NCBI GenBank assembly: GCA_964020975.1
Contig: OZ026612.1
Coordinates: forward strand, 133,286,441 to 133,350,440
DNA length: 64,000 bases
Reading direction: 5' to 3'
Source: Hermodice carunculata
Taxonomy: Eukaryota; Annelida; Polychaeta; Eunicida; Amphinomidae
Position 1 is the stretch's first letter; each line of letters starts with the position of its first letter. A program made the translations under genes and the position numbers. Below are positions 50,059 through 63,531 of the stretch, one piece after another. A model generated the notes under the pieces. The model was not told the DNA's origin, searched no databases, and saw only the letters and a program-made list of their open reading frames with translations.

Positions 50059-51415
50059 GACCCACTGATGTAACCTCTACTATAAACAATGTGATCAGTA
50101 AAATATTTGGAATAATAATGAATGAAAGACTGAGAAAATCTGTACAAGAACATAAAATTATACATAAAAGTCAGATATCAACTAAGCAGAATGAACGTAC
50201 TATGGACCATATTATTGCATTCAGGACACTTTTTGAGATATATGTAAAAGTAGAAAAAGGAAATTATATGCCTGCTCTGTACACTCCCAGAAAGCCTTTG
50301 ATAAAGTCTGGAGAGTAGGCCTTCTGTGTAAACTACAACTGTCAAGCATTCAGGAAAAGTTTTACAGAATTATTAAAAGCATGTATAAAAAGGTACAGAC
50401 CATTTGTAAATTGGTGATAAAAAAACTTATATGTTTAAGACTAATATAAGTGTAAGATATAAGGAGTCCTTTTTTTGTTCAATATTTTTGTTAATGACCT
50501 ACCATATGCCCTAGGAGTTGACAAGGGAACTCCAGAGGTATCAAGCTGTCCTATCAACTGTATAATGTATGCAGATGACTTAGTCTTATTGTCAACCTGT
50601 CCCCTGAAATTACAGAAACAATTGGATAAACTACATGCGTACTGTTTGGGATGGCACTTAGATGTAAATATACAAATTACCAAACTCACTGAATTTAACT
50701 CACATGGACAGATCGTTACACACAGTTTCAAATATGAAAGAATTGAATTGGAAAATATAAAGGAGTACCAATATCTTGGGACTGTGTTGACAGCCACTGG
50801 AACATTAACTACTTCTACATACGACCTTTATAGCAGAGCACAAAAAGCTTTGTTACACCTCAAAAGTTCATTAAACAACAGTAACCTCAGCCCAAAGTTA
50901 GGTTTGAAATTCTTTGCTATGTTAATCAAGCCAATTCTACCTTATGGTTGCAAAATATGGGGTGCTCTTAACAGTGAGTGCAATATAAAGCAAAAGGAGT
51001 ATTGGTTTGAAAAGAGGAATCCTGATTCGAAGTTTGAAAACTATCATTACATTTTTGCAAGAATATTTTGAATATGCATGGGAAAACCACTAATATGGCA
51101 GTCTATGGTGAATTAAGGGGATATCCCCTGTACAAAATGTGTGGAAACATGTAGTACAGTTTATTGATTACATTCAAAACAGTGAACATGATAGTCTAGT
51201 AGGGTGTGTATATAATGAGACAATTAAGCATAAATCAGATAAATGCACATACAGTGGTAACATCAATATTATACTTTCTCAATTTCGTGCCCGAATAGAC
51301 AAACATAACTGGAGAGATGTGGATGATGCAATGAAACAACAATTTGATAAACTGTGGCATGACATTGTACTGAAAATTAGCATTGAGAAAAAGCTTACTT
51401 TGGGAATAAAGGTGG

Positions 51416-51617
51416 TGCCTCCTATCTCATCATAATGTGCTGTGTCAAACCATCCACAGCCATTCTCATTGGTTAGTGGGGCCTAACAGAACAGAATCTC
51501 GTGGAAAACTATTGAAGGTTTGTAGAAGCACTCATCTGAAGCTTTGGGATAAATTTACAGTTCCACATTTGGGATCGTTTCTCACATCGTGTCCGGTGAG
51601 CAGCACCAGATGCAACA
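51416..51617 (+). repeat. 5' LTR of the fossil element
   Basis: Begins TGCCTCCTATCTCATCAT and ends ATGCAACA. It matches 61221-61418 along its length (CAGCCATTCTCATTGG, AATCTCGTGGAAAACTA, AGGTTTGTAGAAG). TGG follows two bases after the end, as expected for a tRNA primer site. Confidence 0.75.
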
Positions 51618-54079
51618 GTGGTTCTCTGGAAAGGGAAATTGCAGCTCAAAAGTGTTTTGGACACCTCTGTCATTGGTGAGATGGAACACCAACTTGCTCT
51701 TCTTTTGGGCAAGGGAAGCCATTGCGTGCATGGGCACTAGCAGAGGAGATCGTTGACATGGTCACCTAGAGTAATATCTGAGTGGTTTCTGTGCATGTGT
51801 TGTGGGTGTTTGTTGCCTGAGAGGATGCATGTATGTGTTCTGATACTGTGTAAGCATTCCTCATATGGAACTTGCATGAGTATGGTTTGCATGGGTGAAG
51901 TGTGTGCAGATCTCTCTGTCTTGTTCCTGCATAAATTGCACAACTGCTCTTCAGGCCATATGTGTGAACATTTACTGTTCCTGTAATAAATTAATTGTAG
52001 TGCGCATTGGAAATAAAAACTTCATTTATTGCTAAAAGCTTCATGCTAAAACGGAGACTGTCTGGCCTGCACAGATAAGATTTACAGGCCAGATTGTGAA
52101 CTTTGGCAAAGTGTTTTAAAAAAACTGGCCTGCAGTCATGTTTAGCGGTCACCAGTGACTGAGCAATGATTAATGCTGACATTTGTGCATGCTTGCATGT
52201 TGTGTTGATAAATGATTATTAATACAATGTTGTTGATTGAGTTGCATCAATTAATATAGTTAAAAGAACAGGTCAATTGGCCTGTAAACTGTGACAGAAA
52301 CCTATGACCTGTAAACTGTGACAGAAACCTATTGCAGTTGTTGCCAAAAAGAATACTTGTGGTGCATTCACAAGTAACAGTTAGGCCTATAGTGATGCAA
52401 TTACAGGCAACATTTAGGCCTATACATTGTAAATAATTGATAGTCACAGGTAATATTTACGCCTTTACCTTGAGAATTCTTGTGTAATTACAGGTAACAT
52501 TTACGCCTATATACATTGTAAAAAGCTGGTCAAATCACAGGTGACATTTAGGCCTACACATAAATAATTTCTGCCTCCGTTGTGTTCATACATATATGCA
52601 AATTAATTTCTTGTTCAATAGGTGTACACAGTGTATATAATCATGGTTTGTTGATGTGTTTAAACATGCAATTTTTTTTGTTCATGTTCCATTGGTAGGG
52701 CAGTGTTATTGTCTGGGTTGAGTGGATTTCCAGTCAGGTGTGAATTATTCTCTGCTGTCTGTTCTCTTTGCATGTTTTTGAAACTATACTGTACTTTGAT
52801 CTTCAATTGTTTAACACAGATGCCCAAATTCACACTCATGGTCCTTGTAGTGCTATAATCATATTAGGAATGTCTACTTCTCTACCTGAAATTGCACTGT
52901 GCTTGCAAATGAGTGTGGATCTCTGTGTATTGGCATAAACTGCACTTTTTGTAAAGTTAGTGTGCATCAGAAAAAAAAAGAAGAGAGGGTTGGCAAGTTG
53001 TGTGCTAGTAATGGTTTTTGTGTGTTTGTGTAAGGCTTGAGGATTAACCCCTCAGGAAGCCCCTTTTATGAGTAGAGTGAAATGTTGAGAGTATCAAAGG
53101 AGCTCATATGGTTGTGAGGTGAAGTTAATTGAAAGTTCATACAGTTGAATTCTTGGACTGATTCTGTTGTGGACATACCATTCAACAAGTCATGGCTGGA
53201 AAGAAAAATGTAACTAGGAATGGGACCACTTATGGCTCAACAGATGAAGAGCACTTAGGGAGGAAATAGCAACATAAATTTGGAGCATCACAATTTTGAT
53301 GAAGAAATCAATCCTGAGGATGTTAAGGGGAGAGGTAAAAACCAAGGATATGAGGATCCAGAGGGATGTGTCCTGGGCTTCATGAATGCATTGGCCAGCA
53401 TATAAGTGTTTTGGAAAGTGGGCAAGAAGCTTTCCAAAAGGGCCAAGCAGCTTTCCAAAAGGAAAGAGGGAGCAGCAAGCGACCTTGTTTAAAAAGCTGC
53501 AAGCAGATTTGTTTAAAAGTCTCTTAAAGATGATAGGTGGTAATCCTTCCCCAGGGGTAAAGCCCAGTGAATCAACCCATATGCGTCGTGGTTCGGATTG
53601 GGATGAAGTAGGGAGCATGTCCTCACACTTGGATGAGCAACATGCTTTGGGAGCACCTGACCTAGTGAGGTAGGGTGAATCTTATGATGAAAAATGTGAA
53701 CTGTGGGAATTTAGGGGTAACAGGTGAACAGGTGAGGAACATTCAGGAGGTTTGATGCCTCCCTAGCCTGCTGAACATGAGTAAGCCCTGGACCCCTTCC
53801 AGCTAAATAAGTTTATTTTCCCAGAAGTTAAAAAGCTCATTGCAATGCATAATTTTGGTACACATTATGGTGGGTCATCATAAGGTAGGTTGGGTGGGCC
53901 TCCCAAGTATAGCATAAGGGAGCTTGCAGTGAATGGGCTCGAGGGCCAAACGACAATAGTGAGAGTTAAAGCCCTAACAATAAAAATGGGAGACTAGAGA
54001 GTGAGATTTCTAGTGGGTACTCAAGAGGTGCTAGGGATGGCAGGGGGACTGTCCCTAGGCCCTCTCCAGGTCAAAGGGG

Positions 54080-55500
54080 ATGACTGCCTCCACCTCAACA
54101 GCCACCAAGTGTGTCAGAAAGGAACAACAGAGCCCCGCACTTCTGCCTTTGGAAAGTGATAAGTACAGAAGTTGGTCCAGTGAATTAGATAGGATGGAAC
54201 CTGCATTATGGGACCCAGGATATGGAGAGGAGGAAGGTGGCCCCTTTATTTCCAGGGTGAGGAATAGTCCAAGTTTTGAGAATGGGATCCCCATTTATGT
54301 AATGGAATCAGAAATATCAATGGGAGATTTGGGTACCTCTAGGGAGAATCCCAGGCACCTAAGTGCAGGACAGTACAAAAATGACCCCCTTCATGGTAAC
54401 TTGGTTGCTGCACCACAATGGCCCAGAATGAATAAATTTAGAGAGGGCGGCCAGCGAGAGCAGAATATCCTTGAGTACCACCATCAAAACTGCCCAGGTA
54501 TGATGGATCAACTGGTTTGATGACTTTTGAAGTTACCTTAGAGCAGTATGCCACGAGATATGGTTGGACAGAATGGGACAAATTAGACAGATTATAGGAG
54601 TGTCAGCATGGGGTGGTCATGGAATATTTTTTTTCACTGCCAGAGGTGACTATGGGGACTTATAATGCTACCAAGTATAAGTTGGCCAATCGTTTTGGTA
54701 TCTGAGATGCACCAAGCATCCCGCATAAGAATTTACAAAAACTCTGGCAGGGCAAACAATGTTTAACAATTGAAGAGTTTGCACAAGAGATACACAAGTT
54801 GGAACCTTTGGCATACCCTGCTGTTGATGGATTGGTGCAAGAAGAATTTACTGTTGATGTTTTTCTCAAAGGCTACAGGAACAAGGATGTAGTCTGCCTA
54901 GTCATGGCCCAGGAGCTTAAAACCCTTGCAGAAGCAGAAGATATGCTTCGGGCACTGGAGTGCGAGTATGCCTTCATCCATGGGAGCCCCAGGGATACCC
55001 GAGTGGGAAAACTCAGAGTGAGGAAAGTGAGTTCTAGTAAGGAACTCTCAGACTCTCATGAGCAAATAGAAATGCATGTTTGCCAGCAAGTAGGGGCAGA
55101 TGTTGGGACTCCAACTAATCTGATGGTGCCTTGGTAGATGCCATCAGACAGATGACCCAACATTTAGGGCACCTCACCAATAAAATAGGACAAGTCCTTG
55201 ATCTTAAAAAGTGTGGTATGAGGCAGGGTAATGCAGTTGTTGAGAACATAACCGCTAGGAGTGAATCTACGGAGGGCGCCACTTCTGTGAGCTCGCGGGT
55301 GGAACAAAGTCGTTCTCCTGCATGGGTAGGACCATGGCCCACTGATGCTAGATTGAGGAGTGCATCCCTTGTTTCCAGGAGTGGCCCAATATGTGAACAA
55401 CTGTGTTACTCCTACAATTGGCCTGGGAATTATAAGCATGATTACCCTAGTCCACGGGCTGGTAGTCCCAGTTTACTGGGGAAGTCAGAAACCCCCCACA
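54080..55500 (+). pseudogene. Gag-like remnant of the fossil element
   Basis: Acidic and basic coding text with a recognisable retrotransposon-gag flavour near 54800-55000 (VDVFLKGYRNKDVVCLVMAQ). It lies upstream of the protease, as expected. Broken. The family assignment of this part alone is weak. Confidence 0.45.
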
Positions 55501-55929
55501 GGCTGAGTTGAGAGGCTGAGACCCTGCCCCACTAGAGCTTCAAGGAGTAAGGCCACAAAAGCTGGCTGAGCTTTTCAGCAGGCTGAGACCTGCAGAGTTG
55601 TCAGCCAAATGTGGAGATCATATGTAGGCTTATGAGTGGCCTCAAGGAGGTGGACAGGTCCAGGAAGGGCTTATTGTTCTGAATCACAATGCTAAAGTCA
55701 CACGCAAGGTGAAAGCATTCCAGACTGGTGAGTGGGATCCCATGGAATCCCATCTCAAAGATATTGATCTTGACAGTGTGCAACAAGTAGAGGCACTCCA
55801 GATGGGTGAGTGGGACCCAAGAGGGTTTTATGATGGGATCGTTAGTGTTGAAGGAGTGTATAAGGTTGTAGCACTCTCCACACAGAAGCAGGACCCTGGT
55901 GGGTCCTGAGAGGTGGCTCCTCCCAATGA

Positions 55930-56125
55930 GATCGAAATCAGGGGCATTGATGGCCCCTACTCCACCCTATATTCTTGAAGGTAGGTGTCCACAATTGGCA
56001 GTGATGGACACCGGGGCTCAGGCCACCCTCTTGTCAGGGGGTATGGCAAGGCAAATAGGAGTTCCGTCAAAGGTTCTTGAAGGCCTTACACGAGTCAACC
56101 TCCATGGCATTTCCAGGAGATGAAT
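55930..56125 (+). pseudogene. Aspartic protease remnant of the fossil element
   Basis: The text AVMDTGAQATLLS contains the DTGA active-site motif of retroviral-type proteases, placed between the gag-like and RT remnants. Confidence 0.65.
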
Positions 56126-56299
56126 GTGTGCAAGGCAGGAAAGGACTCCTCGTTACATTCAACATAGGGAGCAATGAGATAGACTGACCTGTGTTGGTGG
56201 GACCTACTAAGGAGGAAGTGCTCCTGGGGCTAGAACTTTTGGTTGCTATTGATGCAGTAATTAAGACCACAGGTGGCTTGTGAGTGGGCTGTGAATCTT

Positions 56300-57150
56300 G
56301 TTTTATGAGGCCTACAATAGCAGATTCTTCTTATCTATATAGATGATGTGATAGTGACTGGAATTGCCTTTTCCTAGCATCTGGGAAGACTCAGACAGGC
56401 CCTGGAATGATTCCATGTCAATAACCTCAAATATAAGCCAAGAAGTCCAGCTCTTCAGAGACTCTATGGTCTTTCTTGAGCATGTGGTGAGTCTAGACGG
56501 AGTGCATATGAACCTAGCACTCATTAAGAATGTGGTGAACTGGCTATGACAAACTATCTGAGAGCTACAGGCTTTCCTTGGCCTCACCAACTACTACAGG
56601 CGATTTGTTTGCAAGTATAACAACATGGCTGCTCCACTGACCAGTCTGCTAAGTAAAGACACCCCTTTTGATTGGGGAGAGATGCAGGAGGCCCCGTTCG
56701 TGTCCCATAAGGAGAACTTAGTCTTGGCACCAATCTTTACATACCCTCGTGAGGGAGAAACTTTCATTTTGGACATGGACACCAGCTTGGTTGGGGTGGG
56801 CGTGGTTTTGTCCCAATGCCCAGGATGGCATAGAGCGCCCAATAGCCTATGCCAGCATCAGGCTGAATAGGACTCAGCAGCACTAAAGTGTGACCCGCTG
56901 GTAAATTCTGGCAGTAGTTAAGTCAACACGGCAATTCCGACACTACTAATTGGGGCAAAAGTTCATTCTCCAGATGGACCATGGAAGTTTGACTTGGTTA
57001 TTTGGATTGAAGTCATCGGAAGAACAGTTGTTGAGGTGGTTAGAGGCCATGAGTCAATTTAACTTCATCATTCAGCATGGGCCAGGTATTCGGCATGGAA
57101 ACTCGTTCAGTAGACTCGGCTTGGATGAAAAAGTTTGCAACTGTTATGAC
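56300..57150 (+). pseudogene. Reverse transcriptase and RNase H remnant of the fossil element
   Basis: GLTNYYRRFVCKY and APLTSLLSKDTPFDW are typical of the Ty3/gypsy RT end and connection. FILDMDTSLVGVGVVLSQ and ILQMDHGSLTWLF are RNase H-like. The N-terminal part of RT is not clearly present. Broken. Confidence 0.75.
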
Positions 57151-57799
57151 ATAGGCAAGACCCTAGATGACCTACCATGTGGTGCATGTGACTTTGTGCA
57201 AAAGCCCATGAGGCATGGGTATGGTTCATTGATGAGGTAGACGATATAGTGCCTCTGGCCATCGGCCCAGTCCATGAAGAGGAGGAAGATGGAGAGGGTG
57301 TAGCCCTCACCAGAGTCACGGCCTGTGGAGGCTAGCCACTCCATTTGGTCCCAAGGTAAGATGCCACTGGAAACAAGTGAAGCACAAGCTGAAGGCCCAG
57401 ACCTTCAACATGTGCTTCAGTGGATTACAGATGGCTGTCCATCCAAAGAGCAAATGCTTGGCGCTTCTCTCAACTGTAAGCATTACTGGCTCATTTGGAC
57501 TCAGCTTGCCAAAAAAAGATGGAATGTTTTACTGCAACTGGTTGCAGCTTGCCAAAAAAGATGGAAAGTCATACTACAACTGGTTGCACCTTATGGGAGG
57601 CTGGGCCGCAAGTTGCTTGTGGTCCCCAGGCAGTGGAGAAAAGACCTAGTTCTGAAGTGTCATGCTCCAGCTACTCCCAGGCATCAAGGACTTACCAAGA
57701 CCCTTTCCAGGCTTTGGTTATTTTACTGCTGACCTGGAATGAGTTAAGATGTTGCTGATGCAGTTAGGGGCTGTGTGACATGGCCTGTGTAAAAAGCTT

Positions 57800-58200
57800 G
57801 GTCTCCCTATGAAATCTATCAGACTGGAGTGCTGATGGATCCCATCCAACTAGGTATTCTTGGTCCTCTCCCCATTACTGACTTGGGGAACAAGTATGTA
57901 TTGGTGATAGGAGATCAATTCCCCATGTGGGTTGACAGACCAAACTGCCTACACTATCGCTACCAGACTAGTGCATGAATTTATTGCTCGGTATGGCATA
58001 CCACAGAAGATATACACATATCAGGGCAGAAACCTTGATGGGGTGCTCATCAGAGATGTGTCAGGATTATTAGAGGTGCAAAAGACATGCACAACACCCT
58101 ATAGGCCGAGCTGTAATGGCCTAGTGGAGAGATTTAATCACACTGTTATCCAAATCATGAGATGTTATGTCAACAAGAACCAGTTTTGACACATCCCATT
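57800..58200 (+). pseudogene. Integrase remnant of the fossil element
   Basis: Text around 57932-58189 (IATRLVHEFIARYGIPQKIY, then TTPYRPSCNGLVERFNHTV) matches the second half of a retroviral-type integrase core; NGLVERFN is the conserved glutamate region. Broken. Confidence 0.72.
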
Positions 58201-61200
58201 TCTAGTGGCTGCCCACCGTAGCACCCCGCATTTTAACACAGGTATGACAACTAACAAACCCATGCTTGGAAGAGAGGCGTGTTGACCTAGGGACATTGAA
58301 CTGGGGAAATCATCTGCTCCTGATGCCCGCAAATTACACTAAGACAGTGTGGAGAGCCTCACTGCTGGTATGGAGGACTGTCATGAGATTGCTTGAAAAG
58401 CCTTGCAATCTAATCAGGTCTATCAAAAGTCCAACTATGACACAAAACTTGTGGAGGGACAAGTCGAACCTAAAGGCTTAGTTCTGGTCCAGGACACTGG
58501 TCCAGTTCCAGAGAAAAGTCTGAAACTCCAGCACATGTGGGAGGGAACCCTTTTTCTGAGTTTTTTAGTGGCCCCGCACTATATGTAGTGTGGTGTAAAC
58601 CAAAAACAAGGGTTTACACCATGACAGACTCCAAAAGTAGGGGGAACAGGTTGTTCCCTCTCGGCAGAGGAGAGCACAGCAGCGTTTGTTGGTAGGGACA
58701 ACATTGATAACCCAGGAGTCACCTGGACATAATAAACTTGAGGGAGATGGCGGACACAGGAGTAGTGAGGTCCTAGTGACAGATGGAGCTGACCCATCAG
58801 TGATGTCTGAACCCCCTCCAGTGAAAATGGGTCAAATAGGGTGCATAAAATTTCCAGTTGTGAAGCTGCCAAGGTGAATGGTTCAGAATGGATCGGAGGG
58901 GGATGAGGGACTCTCATGGCTGTATGTGTCCCAGAGGGATCGAGCCATCTGGCTGCCGAGCTGTTATCGATAGTCGCCGGTCTCTTTATCATGACAAGGG
59001 AAAATTATCTTTGTATAGTAATCAGGGACAATGTACAGGTAAATTAGTGGTAGGAATGCTTAAGGTTTAAAGAAGTCTTGTTCTTATTTTGTGGGAGGGG
59101 TTAATCTGAAAGATGGAGGGCAAGATGTAATGTTCATAGGGATGCACCTATAGTGTATATATTAGTGTAGTTGGTGCCAAGGGAGTGTCCCCAGATGTGA
59201 AAGGTAGAGCGGTGACCCAGGCGTTCAGTGCTTGGGGTGGGAAGGGCCTACTGTTGAGGTATGTTTAGGCCCATTCCCAGCTGGAAGATGCTGGCACCCA
59301 AACCCTGATCATTGGGGACATAGTTCCTCTCGCAAAATGCCAGGGCATAACCAGAATGGTGGTCCCTGCAGGGAGGCCCTACAAGATGGGGAGGCAGGTG
59401 GGTCCTGGGAGTGGTTTTTGATGGAGAGATAGAGAAGACTCTCACAGGCAGGACTGCCATGCTGCAGAGGGGCTCAGGGAAGCAGCCTAAGGAGGTTTAT
59501 TAGTGAGACGGGCATACAGGGAGCTGGGCGATCTGAGAAGGATGGGCTGGTGTTTCCTGGATGAGGAAATATTTTTGCTCCTCCCTGTCATCCCAGGATT
59601 GCCATGTCAACCGTCAAGAGAGTTGGTTCAACTAAACCTACCCTGCATCCCTCAGAGGATGCGGATCTATGGAGGACCCATCCCCATCTAGCAGCCAGCC
59701 ATTTGATAACAATGCCTGGACTTCCGGCCAGGTGGGTATGTCCCCAGAGTAGAAATGGAGGGACCTGCATGGTCAAGAAAAGGTAGGTCTGAGGCTGCAG
59801 GGGAGGAAACTCAGCCTAAGGTCAGAAGGGGAGACCCTGTTTAACATTGCTGTCTTACCTGCTTCCGCCTATGCCATGTTTATGAGGTGCCATGGGAGGT
59901 GGGGACATTACTGACACAACCAAAGTGTTCCAATGCTTGCTGCATAGTCTACAATGACAAGGTGCTGATGTATTGGTGTCATGCCATGTCAAAGCATTTG
60001 CCTAGGTTTGGGTATCCAGAGGAGTGTGCAGTGTTTGTTGTGTGCAAACCACCTGCCCCTCGCATCTTCGCTCCCATTGTACAAAGGCACATAACGGTGA
60101 GTACACCTGCATACAGCCCAAACAGTGGCGGGACCTTACGTTTGGCCTACTGGAGACATCCGCAGGAATGCTCAGGGTTGGAATTGGTCACGTCTGGGAT
60201 GGTAGGTGACAGAGAGTGTGGTGCATGGGCCGGATTTTCGCAGGTTCCAAGAGATAGATTTCCTGCGACAAGACCGCCTACTGCCTAGGACACTGGGTTC
60301 CATACTGCACTGCACAACCCGGTGCATTGGAAGCAGGTCTTGACCCTGGTGAGTAACATTCAGGACTACCGGGGCATCCCAAAACTTCCAGGGGCACAAA
60401 TAGTAAAAACATTATACCTGAGGAGGGTCACACTTTTTACCTTACTCCTTGGGAGATTTAAATCATTACTGTTTTGTGACCCTAACTAGATGAGTCTGCG
60501 CAGATGTTGTGTGTGGCTATTTCAGTAGGTGCATTATGGATATCTTTTATTAGTGGATAGGAGTTCATTGTAGAAGTGTCTCTATGTAGTTCTAGCAGGT
60601 CAAAGATGTTCTGCATGGATATTTTTTGCAACATAGACAGAGCTTTGTGCAGGTATTTTTATGATTTGTGTACACTGGAGGCATCTTGTGGGGTTGTACT
60701 TTATGTAATTTGATATTTATTTCATGTACTTTTCTGCTAGGAGGAAACTCTCAGCAGGCATATAAAAGTGACCAGTACCTGTATGATTGCAGTTGCCAGA
60801 GGCCCAACTGCACAATATGTTAACTCTCATTAAAATCAGTGATGGGCAATCTCAGTTTGCTCAGCGAGACGGTCATGCTTCATGTGGTATACACCTAAAT
60901 GTGTACCTATCCTGTGCTATACTTTTAGTTGTTATTTGGTGTAAAGATTAGGCCAGTGGGTGTTGTACCAACCCTGTCCGTTCTCTTCATGGTCATTTTC
61001 CTGCATGGCACAATGCTGTGTTGGCCTGCAAATTGCATGAACGTTGAGCGATTCTGCTGGACTCCATAGTGACATTGGGTCCTCTTCCTACCCTTGGGGA
61101 AGTAGCAATAATTGAGTTTAGTTGCAAAGTTTAAGATTCCCTCACCTTGGCTTCAGTGCAGGGCCCTTCAGTATACAGATGTCTAGTTCACTTGTGAGGA

Positions 61201-61220
61201 TAAAAGGGTGGCAGACGGAG

Positions 61221-61418
61221 TGCCTCCAATCTCATCATGATGTGCTGAGTCACATCCTCTGCAGCCATTCTCATTGGCTGGTGGGGCCCACCAGAACAAA
61301 ATCTCGTGGAAAACTAGTAAAGGTTTGTAGAAGTACTCAGCTGAAGCATGAGCATAAATATAGAGTTTCACACCTGGGATCCTTTCTCAGTTTGTGTCTG
61401 GTGACAGAAAATGTGACA
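61221..61418 (+). repeat. 3' LTR of the fossil element
   Basis: Begins TGCCTCCAATCTCATCATGA and ends ATGTGACA. A purine-rich stretch (AAAAGGGTGG...GACGGAG) lies immediately before it, as expected for a polypurine tract. LINE sequence resumes directly after. Confidence 0.75.
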
Positions 61419-62046
61419 ATATGTTGAATAAAAACCAAAAGACCAATTTCGAAGGCAACAACTTAAGATTTCATACAGTATGCAAAGGTAAATATTCATA
61501 TGAAGAATGTCTAGATGCTATTTGAAACCCATAGCATTAAGCTGCTTTAGCAAGGTTAAGTGTCCATAAACTACATATTGAATCCCGCAGACATAATAAA
61601 ACACCAGTTGAATACAGATCATGTGAACACTGTTATATGGGTCAAACTGATGATGAATGCCACTTCATCTTTGAGTGTGAATCACATGTCACAAACAGAA
61701 GAGCTACTCCAACAATGCCAAAATGAAACCAGATTTTTTACCTTAATAAACCTAGAACAGAAAGTTTTCTACATGTTCAATTCCAGTAAAAAACTGCTAA
61801 AACACTAGGTAGCTATGTATGGACTTGCTTCCAACCCAGAGCTCAATAACTTATTGGTGGCATATGAAGGTAAATATAGATATGTACATACACTTTTGAT
61901 GCAAGCATATTTTTGTGCTATAATATGCTATATATTGGTCACTGTAGTTGTAGGTATGTTTTTTTGCCCATAGAGGGCCCTATGGAATTTTAATGTGTGG
62001 GCCCCTAGAGGACTCAAATGTTTAATAAAGAAGTTTGTGAATAATG

Positions 62047-62540
62047 AAAATATGCAGTGTTGCAATACCTACAATTTGGGTCCAACATAGTTAAAATTGG
62101 ATGAAAATTGACAGTTATGACTGGATGATAAAATTTCAAAGGTCCAACTAACCTTGACCTTTAGAGTTAACATGTAAATTACAAAAACGTACAGTATTAC
62201 AATATCAATAGTTTGTGCCCAACATAATACAAATTTGACAATAATTGACTTAGTTATGGCTAAAAGAAAATTTCAAATGTCAAAATGACCTTGACCTTTA
62301 CAGGATCTCATGTAATTTACAAAAATGTGCAGTGTTACACACATGATGAGGTTGGATTGGCTAACTGTACCTATAATAGTTTTGTAGATATTCAAGATTT
62401 ATATTTTCAAATGGCCTTAATTTGCATAGTTTTCAAAACTGTTGAACCTCTTTACAAAAACTCAAGATTTCATGTATGGAAGTATAATCATGCCAAGTTT
62501 GGAGTTTCTACATATGATAATAGTTTTTAAGTGAAACATC
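62047..62540 (+). repeat. Family D repeat, right part
   Basis: Continues the 155-bp units interrupted at 48098 (AAATATGCAGTGTTGCAATACC, TTGACCTTTA), then the TTTTGTAGATATTCAAGAT text typical of family D. Confidence 0.65.
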
Positions 62541-62569
62541 GGACAAATTTGCCAGTAAAAAAAGAAAGA

Positions 62570-63495
62570 ATTCCGACAAGAACAATAGATCTGTGTTGGC
62601 TCACAGACATAATGAGGAAATGACAAGAGGGGTGATGGACAGTGGGGGCAGATTCCTCAGCAGTAGTTTGGAAACAGGTTAGCAGGATGTACTTTCACAG
62701 GGGGACAGTACTTAAAAGGGACAAAAGAAGAACTACAGAAGCACTGAGAAGAGCAGAATGATCCATGCAGTCTTGTGAAGGAGAACTACATGTACCAATG
62801 GTCAGGTCTGAGGCAAAGAAGAATAAATGGGACCTAGAATTGTGTGACAAGGTAAGGAAGGTGGAGGCCGAATTAGCAATGGATTATATGAAAGTTGGGA
62901 AATCCCCAGGACCACATGGTGCGTTCAGCAAATTTATCAGGAAAGAAACAGATTGTTGGAAAGTATGCGTTGGCTGTTTGACCAAGTGTTAGCAGCAAGG
63001 GAATCACCAAGGGAATGGGAAAAGCCAAGAATAACTTACACCCCAACGATGAGGTCAGTTGAGCAGCTTGATTGGTGTGTATAGGAATAGCAATAGCATC
63101 AGACATTGGGGAAATTTTTGCTCGTATGATGATTGAGTGAGGGCAGTTGAAAGGGAATGGATGCTCTGGTAGATCCAGAATGGTTTCTGGCCAGGCAGAC
63201 GAGTTGTTGCTAATGTTTTTACCATGTCTCAGATATCAGAAATTGCAAGAAAGAAAGAGAAGAAAGGTGTATATGGCATTTTTGAATATTCAAAAAGCAT
63301 ATGATAGTGTGTGGACAGAGGCGTGAATTCTGGGGAAAATGGAAGGGTTAGGACTTGGGGGTAGGTTTTGGAAAGTGCAGAAGCTTTGTATGCAAATGTT
63401 AAGTGTACTGTAAGTCTGAGAGAGGTGGAAGTGGAAGGAGCAGAGCTGTGTATTGGGCTAAAGCAAGGCTGTGTTTTGTCCCAAATGCCATTTGC

Positions 63496-63531
<36 letters not shown>

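Larger units (their letters stand above)
51416..61418 (+). mobile_element. Ty3/gypsy-like LTR retrotransposon fossil
   Basis: About 10.0 kb bounded by direct repeats of about 200 bp starting TG and ending CA (see the LTR entries). Gag-like, aspartic protease, reverse transcriptase/RNase H and integrase remnants follow in that order, which fits Ty3/gypsy (BEL has the same order) and excludes Ty1/copia. The long region before gag and the 3 kb after integrase have no recognised domain. The element is heavily broken, with well over a dozen interruptions. LTRs differ by roughly 15-20% by eye, so the insertion is old. It sits inside the LINE of 48099-62046. An AATAAA sequence occurs just outside both ends (51405-51410 and 61427-61432) but not flush with TG/CA, so the target duplication is unproven. 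Confidence 0.82.
48099..62046 (+). pseudogene. LINE copy split by an LTR element
   Basis: Non-LTR retrotransposon on the plus strand in two pieces, 48099-51415 and 61419-62046. The left piece starts inside the apurinic endonuclease (THLGEYHNITIPGY, later LGNFNARTG, then GSSTVDYAI and RSDLSDHCMI). It passes a 3 x 109-bp duplication and an (AT)n run into the RT (MDHIIAFRTLF, catalytic YADDL at about 50568, YQYLGTVL, LPYGCKIWG). The right piece holds the C-terminal Cys-rich segment (EHCYMGQTDDECHFIFECE) and ends near TTTAATAAAG. There is no ORF1, and it carries many stops and frame changes. Family D sequence flanks both sides and joins up if the LINE is removed in thought. It is related to, but distinct from, the copy at 28225. 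Confidence 0.85.

Noticed and set aside
59887-60288. 133-codon frame near the 3' end of the LTR fossil as an envelope-like gene
   Set aside because: I see no signal peptide, membrane segment or cysteine pattern to support it.
51405-61432. AATAAA on both sides as the target duplication of the LTR fossil
   Set aside because: Not flush with the TG and CA ends, and a common AT-rich hexamer; recorded only as a possibility.
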